DNA of 64,000 nt from Actinorhabdospora filicis (GCF_030269765.1 NZ_BSTX01000003.1:925959-989958), one strand, 5' to 3'. Positions 15,345 through 24,986 are shown, numbered from the stretch's first letter. Notes: a model not told the origin generated them from the sequence alone. Translations and numbers: made by a program.

Positions 15345-16259
15345 ATGACCGCGCTCAACGACGAGCTCCCCCTCGCCCGCCGTCGGCGCGCCCGGACCGG
15401 GTACGCCTACTTCCTGGTGCTGCCCGCGCTGCTGCCGGTGCTGTTCCTGTCGGTGGTCCCGCTGGTCAACGGCATCTACCTGGGCTTCACCGACGCGCGC
15501 GCCGGACTCAACCAGACCACCCACTTCACCGGTCTGGACAACTACACCGGCCTTCTGTCCAACGAGCAGTTCTGGGCCAGCTTCAAGATCGGCCTGATCT
15601 GGGCGGTCAGCGTCACCGTCATCCAGTTCTTCGCCGCCCTCGGCCTGGCCCTCCTGCTCAACCTGAACCTGCGGCTGCGCTGGCTGGCCCGTACCCTCGC
15701 CCTCGTCCCCTGGGCGATGCCGCCGGTCATCGTCGGCATCATGTGGCAGCTCGTCTACCACCCCGACGCCGGGCTCATCAACGAGGCGCTCTACCGCGTC
15801 GGCCTGGAATCCCTCGGCACCAACTGGCTCGGCGACTTCTCCACCGCCCTGCCCGCCGTGATCATCGTCGGCGTGTGGGCCGGGATGCCGCAGACCACCG
15901 TCGTGCTCCTCGCCGGGCTCCAGGGCGTCCCCGGCGAACTCCACGAGGCCGCCGCCGTCGACGGCGCCGGTGCCTTCCGCCGCTTCTGGAGCATCACGCT
16001 CCCGCAGCTGCGGCCGGTCATCGTCGCCATCACCTCCCTCGACTTCATCTGGAACTTCAACTCGTTCGGCCTGGTCTACGTCCTCACCGCGGGCGGACCC
16101 GGCGGACGCACCATGCTGCCGATGCTCTTCGCCTACGAAGAGGCCTTCAAGTACGGCCACTTCGGCATCGCCGCCGCCATGGGCAACGTCATGGTGATCA
16201 TCATCGTCGCCCTGCTCGCCGTCTACCTGCGGCGCCGGATGAGGGAGGCCAGCGCGTGA
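15345..16259 (+). CDS. ABC sugar transporter permease (MalF/UgpA type)
   Basis: This 304-residue inner-membrane permease has six predicted helices, beginning AYFLVLPALLPVLFLSVVPLV, and the cytoplasmic EAA loop near the C-terminus, HEAAAVDGAGAFRRFWSITLP, which docks on the ATPase. It belongs to the carbohydrate CUT1 family and would form a heterodimer with the next gene product. No ATPase gene is present in the operon; CUT1 importers in actinomycetes often share a distant MsiK-type ATPase. The stop overlaps the next GTG (GTGA). Confidence 0.9.
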   Translation: MTALNDELPLARRRRARTGYAYFLVLPALLPVLFLSVVPLVNGIYLGFTDARAGLNQTTHFTGLDNYTGLLSNEQFWASFKIGLIWAVSVTVIQFFAALGLALLLNLNLRLRWLARTLALVPWAMPPVIVGIMWQLVYHPDAGLINEALYRVGLESLGTNWLGDFSTALPAVIIVGVWAGMPQTTVVLLAGLQGVPGELHEAAAVDGAGAFRRFWSITLPQLRPVIVAITSLDFIWNFNSFGLVYVLTAGGPGGRTMLPMLFAYEEAFKYGHFGIAAAMGNVMVIIIVALLAVYLRRRMREASA

Positions 16260-17095
16260 ACCGCACCTCGAAGTGGTACTGGCGAGTCCTGCAGTACCTC
16301 GCCCTCGCCGGGTACCTGCTGTTCCTGTCGTTCCCGCTGCTGTGGATGCTGTCCACGTCCTTCAAGAAGCCGCAGGAACTGGTGGAGCTGCACCCCAGCT
16401 TCATCCCCCGCGACCCGACGCTGGCCAACTACGCCACCGCCTTCACCGAGCAGGACCTGGGCCGCGCCACGCTGAACAGCCTCCAGGTCGCCATCGCCTC
16501 GGCCGTCATCACCGTGATCATCGCGCTCCCGGCGGCCTACGCGCTGGCCCGCTTCCGGACCCGCGTCAACAAGGTCGCCACCGCCTGGATCCTGCTGTCG
16601 CAGCTGTTCCCGTTCATCCTGCTGGTCATCCCCATGTTCATGATCCTCAAGCAGGTCAAACTCACCAACAGCCTGACCGGGCTGACCCTCGTCTACGTCG
16701 TGTGGTCCCTGCCCTTCGCGCTGTGGATGCTCCAGGGCTTCGTCCGCAACATCCCCCGCGAACTGGAGGAGGCCGCCGCCGTCGACGGCGCCACCCGCTT
16801 CCAGACGCTGTGGCGGATCATCGCCCCGCTGCTGGCGCCCGGCGTGGTCGCCGCCGCGCTGTTCAGCTTCATCAGCGCCTGGAACGAGTTCTTCTTCGCC
16901 CTCGTGCTGCTGAAGAAACCCGAGATGGCCACCCTGCCGCTGGCGCTGGCGAAGTTCGTCGGCATCGAGGGCATCTCGCGGCTCGGGCCGCTGGCCGCCG
17001 GATCGCTCATGGCGACCATCCCGAGCCTCATCTTCTTCGCGATCCTGCAGCGCCGCCTCACCTCCGGCGGCATGGCCGGCGCGGTCAAAGGCTAG
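16256..17095 (+). CDS. ABC sugar transporter permease (MalG/UgpE type)
   Basis: This 279-residue protein starts at a GTG overlapping the previous stop. Six helices are seen, from YLALAGYLLFLSFPLLWMLSTSFK, then the region QVAIASAVITVIIALPAAYALARF, with the EAA loop LEEAAAVDGATRFQTLWRIIAP. This is the second membrane half of the CUT1 importer. The family takes up oligosaccharides, glycerol phosphate and related polyols; specificity lies mostly in the binding protein encoded next. Confidence 0.9.
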   Translation: MNRTSKWYWRVLQYLALAGYLLFLSFPLLWMLSTSFKKPQELVELHPSFIPRDPTLANYATAFTEQDLGRATLNSLQVAIASAVITVIIALPAAYALARFRTRVNKVATAWILLSQLFPFILLVIPMFMILKQVKLTNSLTGLTLVYVVWSLPFALWMLQGFVRNIPRELEEAAAVDGATRFQTLWRIIAPLLAPGVVAAALFSFISAWNEFFFALVLLKKPEMATLPLALAKFVGIEGISRLGPLAAGSLMATIPSLIFFAILQRRLTSGGMAGAVKG

Positions 17096-17133
17096 CCCAC
17101 CACCCCCTCGCACACCCCCTAGGAGAGAACGCA

Positions 17134-18420
17134 ATGAAGCGCCTCGCCCCACGCCGCGTCGCGGCGGCCGCCCTGGCGGCCACCCTCGCGGTCGGCACCC
17201 TCGCCGCCTGCGGCAGCGGAGACGACTCCGCCGGCCCGATCAAGCTGAAGTTCCTCAGCCTGGCCTGGCAGGAAGAGTCCGTCGCCGCCAACAAGAAGAT
17301 CGTGGAAGCCTGGAACGCCGCGCACAGCGACGTGCAGATCGAGTACATCCAGGGCTCCTGGGACTCCGCGCACGACCAGCTCCTCACCTCCTTCGAAGGC
17401 GAGGACGCGCCCGACATCATCCACTACGAGGCCGCCCTCGCCGGGCAGTTCGCGCAGCAGGGTTACCTCGCCGACGTCAAGGACCTCATCCCCGCCGACC
17501 TCAAGGGCGACATCGGCGACAACGTGTGGCAGACCGTGACCTCCGGCGACGGCAAGGTCTACGGCGTCCCGTTCCTGCTGGAGTCGCAGGCCGTCATCGC
17601 CAACAAGAAGCTCCTCGACGAGGCCGGCATCCCCGTCCCCACCGCCGACAAGCCGTGGACGTGGGACGAGTTCCAGGCCGCGGCCAAGACCCTCACCAAG
17701 GGCGAGACCTTCGGCACCGCCTGGCCCGTGAAGCAGCCGGTCAACCGGGTCCTCAACCTCAGCCTCAACTTCGACGGCAAGTACTTCCAGAAGAACGGCG
17801 ACAAGAACCAGGTCGTCTTCGGCGCCGCCGAGCAGGAGGTGCCCAAGCGCATCCACGACATGGTCTACACCGACAAGTCCGCCGCGCCCGACGCCCTCAC
17901 CATGGGCGGCACCGACCCGCTGCCCGGCTTCTTCGGCGGCAAGTACGCCATGCTGCCCGGCTCCATCTACCTGCGCCAGCAGATGAAGGAGCAGGCCCCC
18001 GCCGGTTTCGAGTGGGTCACCCTGCCCCCGCTGAAGGGCCTCAGCCAGAACCAGGCCGCCAACCCGCAGACCCTCTCGGTGGCCACCCAGTCGGAGCACA
18101 AGGAGGAGGCGATGAAGTTCATCGCCGAGTTCCTCAACCCGGCCAACATGGCCGAGCTCGCCAAGGGCGACTGGCTCGTCCCCACCGGCAAGAAGGCCGG
18201 TGAGGAGCTGCTGAAGTCCACCGGCGGCAAGGACGGCTGGGACGTCGCCGTGGCCAGCGCGGGCTCGCTCGTCCTGGCGCCCTTCCAGACGGTCACCCAG
18301 TTCCCCGAGTGGAAGTCCAAGATCGCCACCCCGGCCTTCCAGGAGTACTTCGCGAACAAGATCTCCCTCGACGAACTCGGCAAACGCCTCGTCGAGGGCG
18401 GCAAGGACATCCTCAAGTAA
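17134..18420 (+). CDS. ABC sugar-binding lipoprotein (extracellular solute-binding protein family 1)
   Basis: The 428-residue precursor has a lipoprotein signal ending in the lipobox LAAC (about residue 24), after which a two-lobe solute-binding fold begins (IKLKFLSLAWQEESVAANKKIVEAWNAAHSDVQIEYIQGS). Family 1 features include EDAPDIIHYEAALAGQFAQQGYLADV and GGKYAMLPGSIYLRQQM. An AGGAGAG site precedes the ATG. It would capture the substrate outside the cell for the two permeases. Its sequence does not disclose the ligand. Lys is frequent compared with neighbours, usual for exported binding proteins. Confidence 0.9.
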   Translation: MKRLAPRRVAAAALAATLAVGTLAACGSGDDSAGPIKLKFLSLAWQEESVAANKKIVEAWNAAHSDVQIEYIQGSWDSAHDQLLTSFEGEDAPDIIHYEAALAGQFAQQGYLADVKDLIPADLKGDIGDNVWQTVTSGDGKVYGVPFLLESQAVIANKKLLDEAGIPVPTADKPWTWDEFQAAAKTLTKGETFGTAWPVKQPVNRVLNLSLNFDGKYFQKNGDKNQVVFGAAEQEVPKRIHDMVYTDKSAAPDALTMGGTDPLPGFFGGKYAMLPGSIYLRQQMKEQAPAGFEWVTLPPLKGLSQNQAANPQTLSVATQSEHKEEAMKFIAEFLNPANMAELAKGDWLVPTGKKAGEELLKSTGGKDGWDVAVASAGSLVLAPFQTVTQFPEWKSKIATPAFQEYFANKISLDELGKRLVEGGKDILK

Positions 18421-18456
18421 GACCCCACCAGCCATCGTCCCCTTTGGAGTTAAATC

Positions 18457-19605
18457 GTGACCAGTGCCGCACTGGTGGACAGGTCGATCGGCTGCCTCGT
18501 GGGCGCCGCCGTGGGCGATGCCCTCGGCGGCGCCACCGAAGGCGCGCTGCCCGAGCAGATCAAGGCCCGCTACGGCGGGTGGGTCGACGGCCTCGTCGGC
18601 CCCTTCCACGAGGACTGGCGCACCGCCCGTCCCACCGCGCCCTACCACAAGGGCGACGGCCACATCACCGACGACACCCTGATGACGCAGGCGCTCATCC
18701 GCGTCTACGTGGCCAAACGCGACCACCTCGACGCCTACGACATCGCCGAGCGGCTCGTCCCCGACCTGATGAACCACCGCGTCTACATCCCCGACATGGA
18801 ACGCGAAGCGGTCACCCTGCACCGCCTCGCGCTGGCCGAGCGGCACATCGTCGCCAGCCTGTTCCACGCCCACGCCGACCCGCGCGAGGCCGGGCACGGC
18901 AACATCGTCAACTGCGGTGCGGCGATGTACATGGCGCCCATCGGGATCGTGAACGCGGCCAACCCGGCCGGGGCCTACGCCGAGGCCATCGAGATCGCCG
19001 GGGCGCACCAGATCAGCTACGGACGCGAGGCCGCGGGGGTCTTCGCTGCCGCCGTCGCCGAGGCCATGGCCCCCGGCGCGACCGCCGCGTCCGTCGTGGA
19101 CGCCACCCTCGCCGTCGCCAAGGACGGCACCCGCCAGGCGATCGAGGCCGTCCGCGACGCCGTGCGCGGGCAGAGCGACTGCCTGGAGGCGATCCCGGTC
19201 GTTCGCGCCGCCATCGCGCCCTACGACACCGTCGGCGAGGCCTACCGGCAGCCCGGGCTGGGCGCCCGGCGTCCCTCGCGACTGCACTCCATCGAGGAGC
19301 TGCCCGCCGCGCTGGGCATGCTGCTCATCGCCGACGGCGACTACGCCAAGGCCGTCCTCGGCTCAGTCAACTACGGCCGCGACGCCGACTCCACCGCCAC
19401 CATGGCCGGCGCGATCGCCGGTGCCCTGGGCGGGGAGAAGGCCGTGCCCGCCGACTGGGCCGAGACGGTGGCCACCGCCAGCCGCGTCGACCTGCACGGC
19501 CCGTCGCGCGAGCTGGCCGCCGTCGCCGAGGAGGTCTTCGCCGCCGACCTGCGCCGCCGGGGCGAGCACGCCGCGCGCTTCGCGTCGCTGACCGGGGCGG
19601 CCTGA
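18457..19605 (+). CDS. ADP-ribosylglycohydrolase family protein, copy 1
   Basis: This 382-residue cytoplasmic protein has an intact binuclear Mg site: GHITDDTLM with Thr71-Asp72-Asp73 at the N-terminal half and NYGRDADSTATMAGAIAGAL with Asp309 and Asp311 near the C-terminus. The family hydrolyses N- or O-glycosidic bonds to ribose, classically ADP-ribosyl-protein bonds. Its place directly after a sugar importer and before a ribokinase-like gene suggests that it cuts an imported ribosyl- or glycosyl-compound rather than reversing protein ADP-ribosylation. The GTG start has GGAG 12 bases upstream. The next gene begins 2 bases after its stop. Confidence 0.88.
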   Translation: MTSAALVDRSIGCLVGAAVGDALGGATEGALPEQIKARYGGWVDGLVGPFHEDWRTARPTAPYHKGDGHITDDTLMTQALIRVYVAKRDHLDAYDIAERLVPDLMNHRVYIPDMEREAVTLHRLALAERHIVASLFHAHADPREAGHGNIVNCGAAMYMAPIGIVNAANPAGAYAEAIEIAGAHQISYGREAAGVFAAAVAEAMAPGATAASVVDATLAVAKDGTRQAIEAVRDAVRGQSDCLEAIPVVRAAIAPYDTVGEAYRQPGLGARRPSRLHSIEELPAALGMLLIADGDYAKAVLGSVNYGRDADSTATMAGAIAGALGGEKAVPADWAETVATASRVDLHGPSRELAAVAEEVFAADLRRRGEHAARFASLTGAA

Positions 19606-19607
19606 GC

Positions 19608-20939
19608 ATGAGAGTCACGTGGATCCAGCCGGAGGACCTCGTCCCGCACGCGCTGGCCACCGCGCGCCTCGACGGGCACGACGTGTCCGGCATCGAGGCG
19701 CGCTGGGTCGCGGGCGGTGGAACCGCGGCGGTTCCGGCGAAGGGGGCCTCGCCCGAGCGGGCCCCCGCGCCGGTGCGGGAGCTGGCCGCCGTCCTGCTGT
19801 CCGAACTGGACGCGCTGGCGGCGCTCCCGCGTCCCGGGGAGCCGGACGCGCTGTGGGAGCTGCCGGACCTCGGCCTGCCGCGCGAGACGACCTTCGACCG
19901 GCTGCACGGCGCGTGGCTGGGCCGGGCCGCCGGGTGCGTCCTCGGCAAGCCCGTGGAGGGCCTGCCGCGCGAGGGGATCGAGGAGATCGCCCGGGCCACC
20001 GGGAACTGGCCCCTCAAGGGCTGGTTCACCGCGCACGGGCTGCCCGAGGAGATCGCCGCCCGGCGTCCGTGGAACCGGCGGTCGAAGGGCACCAGCCTCG
20101 CCGAGAACATCGACGGGGCGCCCGAGGACGACGACCTCAACTACCCGCTGATGGCGATGCTGCTGCTGGAGACGCGGGGGACCGGCTTCACCGCCGAGGA
20201 CGTCGCCCTCTCGTGGCTGGACCTGCTGCCGGCCGGGCGCACGTTCACCGCCGAGCGGGTCGCCTACCGGAATCTGCTGCTGGGCATGGTCCCGCCACAG
20301 ACGGCGACGACCGGGAACCCCTTCGCCGAGTGGATCGGGGCGCAGATCCGCACCGACCTGTACGGCTGGGCGCGTCCCGGCGACGTGGCCGCGGCGGCGT
20401 CCCTGGCCTACCGGGACGCGGTCGTGAGCCACGTCCGCAACGGCGTGTACGGGGCGATGTTCGCCGCCGCGCTGGGGGCGGCGGCGGTCGTGGTGTCCAC
20501 GGTGGACGAGGTCCTGGACGCCGGGTTCGCGGTGCTGCCGCCGTCGTCCCGCATCGCCGTGGCGGTGCGGGAGGCGCGCGAGCTGGCCGCGTCCGAGCCG
20601 GACTGGAACCGCGTCCTGGATGTCCTGCACGCCCGCCACGGGCACCTGCACTGGGTGCACGTGCTGAACAACGCGGCCCTGGTCACGGCCGCGCTCGTGC
20701 ACGGCGGCGGCGACTTCGCCAAGACCATCACCGCGACGGTGACCGGCGGCTGGGACACCGACTCCAACGGCGCCACCGTCGGCGGGATCGTGGGCGCGCT
20801 GACCGGCGCGTGCGCGCTGCCGGAGTACTGGAAGGCGCCGCTGAAGAACCGCCTGGCCACCTCGATCCCGGGCCTGGACGGCGTCGGTTTCGACGAACTG
20901 GCCCGGCGCACGCTCGCGCTGGCGAAGGTGGACGCATGA
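19608..20939 (+). CDS. ADP-ribosylglycohydrolase family protein, copy 2
   Basis: This 443-residue paralogue starts at ATG 19608. It has a long N-terminal extension (about 105 residues, TWIQPEDLVPHALATARLDG) before the all-helical core TTFDRLHGAWLGRAAGCVLGKPVEG. The first metal motif is changed from TDDT to EDDD (173-176, in APEDDDLNYPLMAMLLLE), and the second is GGWDTDSNGATVGGIVGAL with Asp383 and Asp385. Both sides of the metal site keep acidic ligands, so it is probably active, but on a substrate different from copy 1. Its stop overlaps the kinase ATG (ATGA), implying coupled synthesis. Confidence 0.85.
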   Translation: MRVTWIQPEDLVPHALATARLDGHDVSGIEARWVAGGGTAAVPAKGASPERAPAPVRELAAVLLSELDALAALPRPGEPDALWELPDLGLPRETTFDRLHGAWLGRAAGCVLGKPVEGLPREGIEEIARATGNWPLKGWFTAHGLPEEIAARRPWNRRSKGTSLAENIDGAPEDDDLNYPLMAMLLLETRGTGFTAEDVALSWLDLLPAGRTFTAERVAYRNLLLGMVPPQTATTGNPFAEWIGAQIRTDLYGWARPGDVAAAASLAYRDAVVSHVRNGVYGAMFAAALGAAAVVVSTVDEVLDAGFAVLPPSSRIAVAVREARELAASEPDWNRVLDVLHARHGHLHWVHVLNNAALVTAALVHGGGDFAKTITATVTGGWDTDSNGATVGGIVGALTGACALPEYWKAPLKNRLATSIPGLDGVGFDELARRTLALAKVDA

Positions 20940-21832
20940 GCATCGATGTGGTCGTCCTCGGCAGCGCCAACATGGACCTGGTCGCCACCGCGCCCACCCT
21001 CCCGAAGCCGGGCGAGACCGTGCTGGGGCACGGGTTCGCCACGGTGCCGGGTGGGAAGGGCCTGAACCAGGCGGTCGCGGCGGCGCGGGCGGGGGCGCGC
21101 ACGGCGTTCATCGGGGCGGTGGGGGATGACGCTTTCGGCGCGCAGCTGCGGGAGGCGCTGACCGCTGACGGCGTGGACGTGTCGGGCCTGCGCGAGGCTC
21201 CGGGGGCGTCCGGGGTGGCGCTGATCGCCGTCGACGACGCCGGTGAGAACAGCATCGTGGTCGCCCCCGGCGCCAACGCCACCGTGGACGCGCTCACCGC
21301 CGCCGACCTCGGCGGCCTGAGCGGCGCACGGGTCCTGCTGTGCCAGCTGGAGGTCCCCGAACCGGCCATCGTGGCCGCTGGGAAGGCCACCGGTGACACC
21401 ACCCTCATGATCCTGAACGCCGCCCCCGCCCGGCCCCTGAGCGCCGAGCTGCTGGCCACCGTCGGGCTGCTCGTGGTCAACGAGGTCGAGGCGGCCATGC
21501 TGTCCGGCTGGGACGCCGACCCGCTCACCGCGCTGCTGCGCGTCGTCCCGCGCGTCGTGGTCACCCTCGGTGGCGCCGGATCCCGTTACGCCGACGCCGA
21601 AGGCGCCCGGCTCGACGTCCCCGCCCCGAAGGTGCCCGTCGTCGACACCACCGGCGCCGGCGACTGCTTCACCGGCGCCCTGGCCACCGCCATCGCCGAG
21701 GGCCGCCCCATGGAGGAGGCCCTGCGGTGGGCCACCGCCGCCGGGGCGCTCGCCGTCCAGAAGACGGGCGCGACCACGTCCCTGCCCCACCGCGCCGACA
21801 TCGACCAGCTCTACGAGGTGACCTACCGGTGA
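20936..21832 (+). CDS. PfkB-family sugar kinase (ribokinase-like)
   Basis: This 298-residue kinase has PfkB signature 1, GGKGLNQAVAAARAGARTAFIGAVGDD, and signature 2, DTTGAGDCFTGALATA, with catalytic base Asp243. The N-terminal VVVLGSANMDLV is typical of ribokinase. It would phosphorylate a sugar, probably ribose or a similar sugar freed by the two glycohydrolases, with ATP in the cytoplasm. At 298 residues it is ribokinase-sized. Other PfkB substrates (fructose, 2-keto-sugars, nucleosides) cannot be ruled out. The stop overlaps the GTG of the next gene. Confidence 0.87.
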   Translation: MSIDVVVLGSANMDLVATAPTLPKPGETVLGHGFATVPGGKGLNQAVAAARAGARTAFIGAVGDDAFGAQLREALTADGVDVSGLREAPGASGVALIAVDDAGENSIVVAPGANATVDALTAADLGGLSGARVLLCQLEVPEPAIVAAGKATGDTTLMILNAAPARPLSAELLATVGLLVVNEVEAAMLSGWDADPLTALLRVVPRVVVTLGGAGSRYADAEGARLDVPAPKVPVVDTTGAGDCFTGALATAIAEGRPMEEALRWATAAGALAVQKTGATTSLPHRADIDQLYEVTYR

Positions 21833-23799
21833 GCCGTTTCAACCCCTACGTCCCGCGCCCCATCGACTCACCCGCCGAGGTACCCCTCGATCCCGGCGCG
21901 GACCTGTCGGTGCTGGACGACGCGAAGATCTTCGCGGTGCCCGCCGATCCCGCCGACCTGCCCGCCTGGCGCGCGGCGATCACCCGCTGGCGCGAGGAGG
22001 CGCGGGTCCGCATCGCCTACGACGACGAGCTGTACGCGCGCCCGGAGTTCTCCTGGATCCCCGGCAACTACGTCGTCTGCCTCGCCTGGCTGTGGGACGA
22101 GCTGCTCTACGACCACGACGCCGGGCACTTCACCCCCGAGCGGTTCCTGGACGCCGCCGAGCGCGACTTCGGCGGCTTCGACGGCGTCGTCCTGTGGCAC
22201 GCCTACCCGGTGATCGGCATCGACGACCGCAACCAGTTCGACTTCTACCGCGACGTCCCGGAGCTGCCCGCGCTGGTCGCGGCCTTCCAGGCGCGCGGCG
22301 TGCGGGTCTTCATCGACTACAACCCGTGGGACGTGGGCACCCGCCGCGAGGCCGCCGACGACATCGCCGCCGTGGCCGCCACGGTGGAGTGGCTCGGGGT
22401 CGACGGCGTCTTCCTCGACACCATGAAGGAGGGCGGGCAGGCGATGCGCGCCGCGCTGGACGCCGTCCGGCCCGGCGTCGCCCTCGAAGGCGAGTCGCGC
22501 CTGCCGCTGGAGCGCGTCACCGACCACCCGATGTCGTGGGCGCAGTGGTTCGCCGACAGCGACGTGCCCGGCGTGCTGCGCGCCAAGTGGTTCGAGCCCC
22601 GGCACATGGCCCACCACACCCGCCGCTGGCACCGCGACCACTCCGGTGAGCTGCACTCGGCCTGGCTGAACGGTTCCGGGATGCTGGTGTGGGAGAGCGT
22701 CTTCGGCTCCTGGGTCGGCTGGACCGAGCGCGACAAGGGCCTGCTGCGGGCCATGCGCCGGGTCTGGGACTCCTACGGCGCCTGGCTCACCGAGGGCGAG
22801 TGGACGCCGCTCGCCGACACCGCCGGAAGCGACGTGCACGCCTCCCGCTGGGTGCGGAACGGCACGCCACTGTGGACGGTCGCGAACACCGGCGCGGAAC
22901 TGGACGGGCCCTGGATCGTCGCCGACGAGCTGCCCGGCCACCGCTGGTACGACCTGACCACCGGCGCCGAGCTGACGCCGGTGCCCGCCGGGGACGGCAA
23001 GATCGCCGTGGGCGGCCCGCTCGCCGCCGACGGCGTCGCCGCCGTCCTGGCCAGCCCGGTCCCCGTGGTCCTGCACGCCTTCGAGCCCGCCCCGCGAGAC
23101 ACCACCCACCCGGCCCGGACCGCCGCCCGCATCGGCTTCGAGGACGCCTACGCCGACGAACTGCCCGAGGGCATGGCGGCCGTGCCCGCCGGGCGGCGCG
23201 AGCTGACCGTCCGCTACCGGCTGCGCGAGACCGGCCTGTACGGCGAGGTGCCCTATGTGGACGAATGGAAGCCGCTGCCGCCGCGCCTGCACAATGAGCA
23301 CCGCCTCATCCGGCCCGTGGAACTGGGCCTGTACGGCATCGGCATCCGCGAGGTGACCAACGCCGAGTACGCCGCCTTCCTCGCCGACTCCGGATACGGC
23401 GGACCGCACGGGCGCTTCCTCGCGCACTGGCGCGACGGCGCGCCCGTCCCCGGCACCGAGCACGAATCCGTGACCCATGTGGACCTCGCCGACGCCCGGG
23501 CCTACGCGTCCTGGCGCGAACTGCGGCTGCCCACCGAGGACGAGTGGCAGGCCGCCGCCGAGGACGGGCTCCTCGAACGCGGCGAACCCCTGGTGTGGAA
23601 CTGGACCGAGAGCGAGCACACCGACGGCCGCACCCGCTTCACGATCCTCAAGGGCGGCTCCGCTTACGAGGCCCGGGGTTCCGACTGGTACATCGACGGC
23701 GGCCGCAAGGATCCCGACGTCAGCGTCAAGTTCCTCAACCCCGGCGCCGGGCTGGCCCGCTCGTCCTCGATCGGCTTCCGCGTGGCGGTGAGCCTGTGA
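21829..23799 (+). CDS. TIM-barrel glycosidase-like domain fused to SUMF1/FGE-fold domain
   Basis: In this 656-residue protein, residues about 60-270 look like a TIM-barrel hydrolase (FDGVVLWHAYPVIGIDDRNQFDF, RGVRVFIDYNPWD, GVDGVFLDTM, VALEGESR), with candidate acids Asp in FLDTM and Glu in LEGE. A beta-rich middle follows, and then a SUMF1/formylglycine-enzyme fold (about 490-656: IGIREVTNAEYAAFL, RLPTEDEWQAAA, WNWTES, FTILKGGS, SSSIGFRVAV). The paired catalytic cysteines of true FGE are absent: SSS stands where Cys is expected. The SUMF1 part is therefore more likely a binding module. No signal peptide is seen. It is coupled by overlap on both sides. Confidence 0.75.
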   Translation: MSRFNPYVPRPIDSPAEVPLDPGADLSVLDDAKIFAVPADPADLPAWRAAITRWREEARVRIAYDDELYARPEFSWIPGNYVVCLAWLWDELLYDHDAGHFTPERFLDAAERDFGGFDGVVLWHAYPVIGIDDRNQFDFYRDVPELPALVAAFQARGVRVFIDYNPWDVGTRREAADDIAAVAATVEWLGVDGVFLDTMKEGGQAMRAALDAVRPGVALEGESRLPLERVTDHPMSWAQWFADSDVPGVLRAKWFEPRHMAHHTRRWHRDHSGELHSAWLNGSGMLVWESVFGSWVGWTERDKGLLRAMRRVWDSYGAWLTEGEWTPLADTAGSDVHASRWVRNGTPLWTVANTGAELDGPWIVADELPGHRWYDLTTGAELTPVPAGDGKIAVGGPLAADGVAAVLASPVPVVLHAFEPAPRDTTHPARTAARIGFEDAYADELPEGMAAVPAGRRELTVRYRLRETGLYGEVPYVDEWKPLPPRLHNEHRLIRPVELGLYGIGIREVTNAEYAAFLADSGYGGPHGRFLAHWRDGAPVPGTEHESVTHVDLADARAYASWRELRLPTEDEWQAAAEDGLLERGEPLVWNWTESEHTDGRTRFTILKGGSAYEARGSDWYIDGGRKDPDVSVKFLNPGAGLARSSSIGFRVAVSL

Positions 23800-24986
23800 T
23801 CCCCGCCCTCAACGGCGTCAAGGTCCTCGACCTCGCCACCCTCTTCGCCGGGCCCCTGGCCGCGGCGATGCTCGCCGACTTCGGCGCCGAGGTCATCAAG
23901 GTCGAGCACCCCAAGCGGCCCGATCCCTCGCGCGGGCACGGCCCGGCCAAGGACGGCGTCGGACTGTGGTGGAAGGTCCTCGGCCGCAACAAGCGGACCA
24001 TCGCCGTCGACCTGTCCACCGAGGACGGCCGGGATCTGCTCATCGCGCTGGCAGCCGAGGCCGACGTGGTCATCGAGAACTTCCGGCCGGGCACCCTGGA
24101 GCGCTGGGGCCTCGGCTACGACGTCCTCTCGGCGGCCAACCCGGGCCTCATCCTCACCCGCGTCACCGGCTTCGGCCAGGTCGGGCCCTACGCGTCCCGC
24201 CCCGGCTTCGGCACCCTCGCCGAGGCCATGAGCGGCTTCGCCGCCGTCACCGGCGAACCCGACGGGCCGCCGACCCTGCCGCCCTTCGGGCTCGCCGACG
24301 GCGCGGCCGCGATGGCCGCCGCCTTCGCCACGTCCCTTGCACTGAACGCGCGGACGGCCACCGGGCGCGGCCAGGTAGTCGACCTGGCCATCATCGAGCC
24401 GATCATGGCGCTGCTCGGGCCGCACATCACCTGGTTCCAGCAGCTCGGCTACGTCCAGCCGCGCACCGGCAACCGCTCCAGCAACAACGCTCCCCGCAAC
24501 ACTTACAGGACCGCCGACGGGCGCTGGCTGGCGGTGTCCACCAGCGCGCAGAGCATCGCCGAGCGGGTGATGACCCTCGTCGGGCGGCCCGACTACCTCG
24601 ATGAGCCGTGGTTCGCCACCGGCTCCGGCCGCGCCGCGCACGCCGACGAACTGGACGCGGCGGTCGCCGCGTGGGTGGGCGCGCGGCCCGCGTCAGAGGT
24701 CGTCGCCGCCTTCGAGGAAGCGCAGGCCGCCGTCGCGCCGGTCTACGAGATCACCGACATCGTCGCCGATCCCCAGTACCGCGCGCTCGGTACCGTCCAC
24801 AGTGTCCCCGACCCCGAGCTCGGCGAGGTCGCCATGCAGAACGTGCTGTTCCGGATGAGCGGCACGCCCGGCGAGATCCGCTTCGCCGGCCGCCCGCACG
24901 GCGCCGACACCGACGCGGTCCTGGGCGAACTGGGGCTGTCCGGCGACGAGATCGCCGCGATGCGGGAGAAGGGCTCGATCAAGTGA
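23796..24986 (+). CDS. Family III CoA transferase (CaiB/BaiF type)
   Basis: This 396-residue enzyme has the family III start VKVLDLATLFAGPLAAAMLADFGAEVIKVEHP, the region NKRTIAVDLSTEDGRDLLIALAAEADVVIENFRPGTLERWGLGY, and the probable catalytic Asp168 in FGLADGAAAM. Family III enzymes move CoA between carboxylic acids through a mixed anhydride on that Asp. With the next gene (CitE-type) it would activate a carboxylate to a CoA ester for cleavage. Both ends overlap neighbours by four bases, so its acid substrate presumably comes from the same pathway as the imported glycoside. Confidence 0.9.
   Translation: MIPALNGVKVLDLATLFAGPLAAAMLADFGAEVIKVEHPKRPDPSRGHGPAKDGVGLWWKVLGRNKRTIAVDLSTEDGRDLLIALAAEADVVIENFRPGTLERWGLGYDVLSAANPGLILTRVTGFGQVGPYASRPGFGTLAEAMSGFAAVTGEPDGPPTLPPFGLADGAAAMAAAFATSLALNARTATGRGQVVDLAIIEPIMALLGPHITWFQQLGYVQPRTGNRSSNNAPRNTYRTADGRWLAVSTSAQSIAERVMTLVGRPDYLDEPWFATGSGRAAHADELDAAVAAWVGARPASEVVAAFEEAQAAVAPVYEITDIVADPQYRALGTVHSVPDPELGEVAMQNVLFRMSGTPGEIRFAGRPHGADTDAVLGELGLSGDEIAAMREKGSIK

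Noticed and set aside
18457-20939. Reading the two glycohydrolases as DraG-type regulators of protein ADP-ribosylation
   Set aside because: No ADP-ribosyltransferase, nitrogenase or P-II gene is nearby, and they are embedded in a sugar import and kinase operon.
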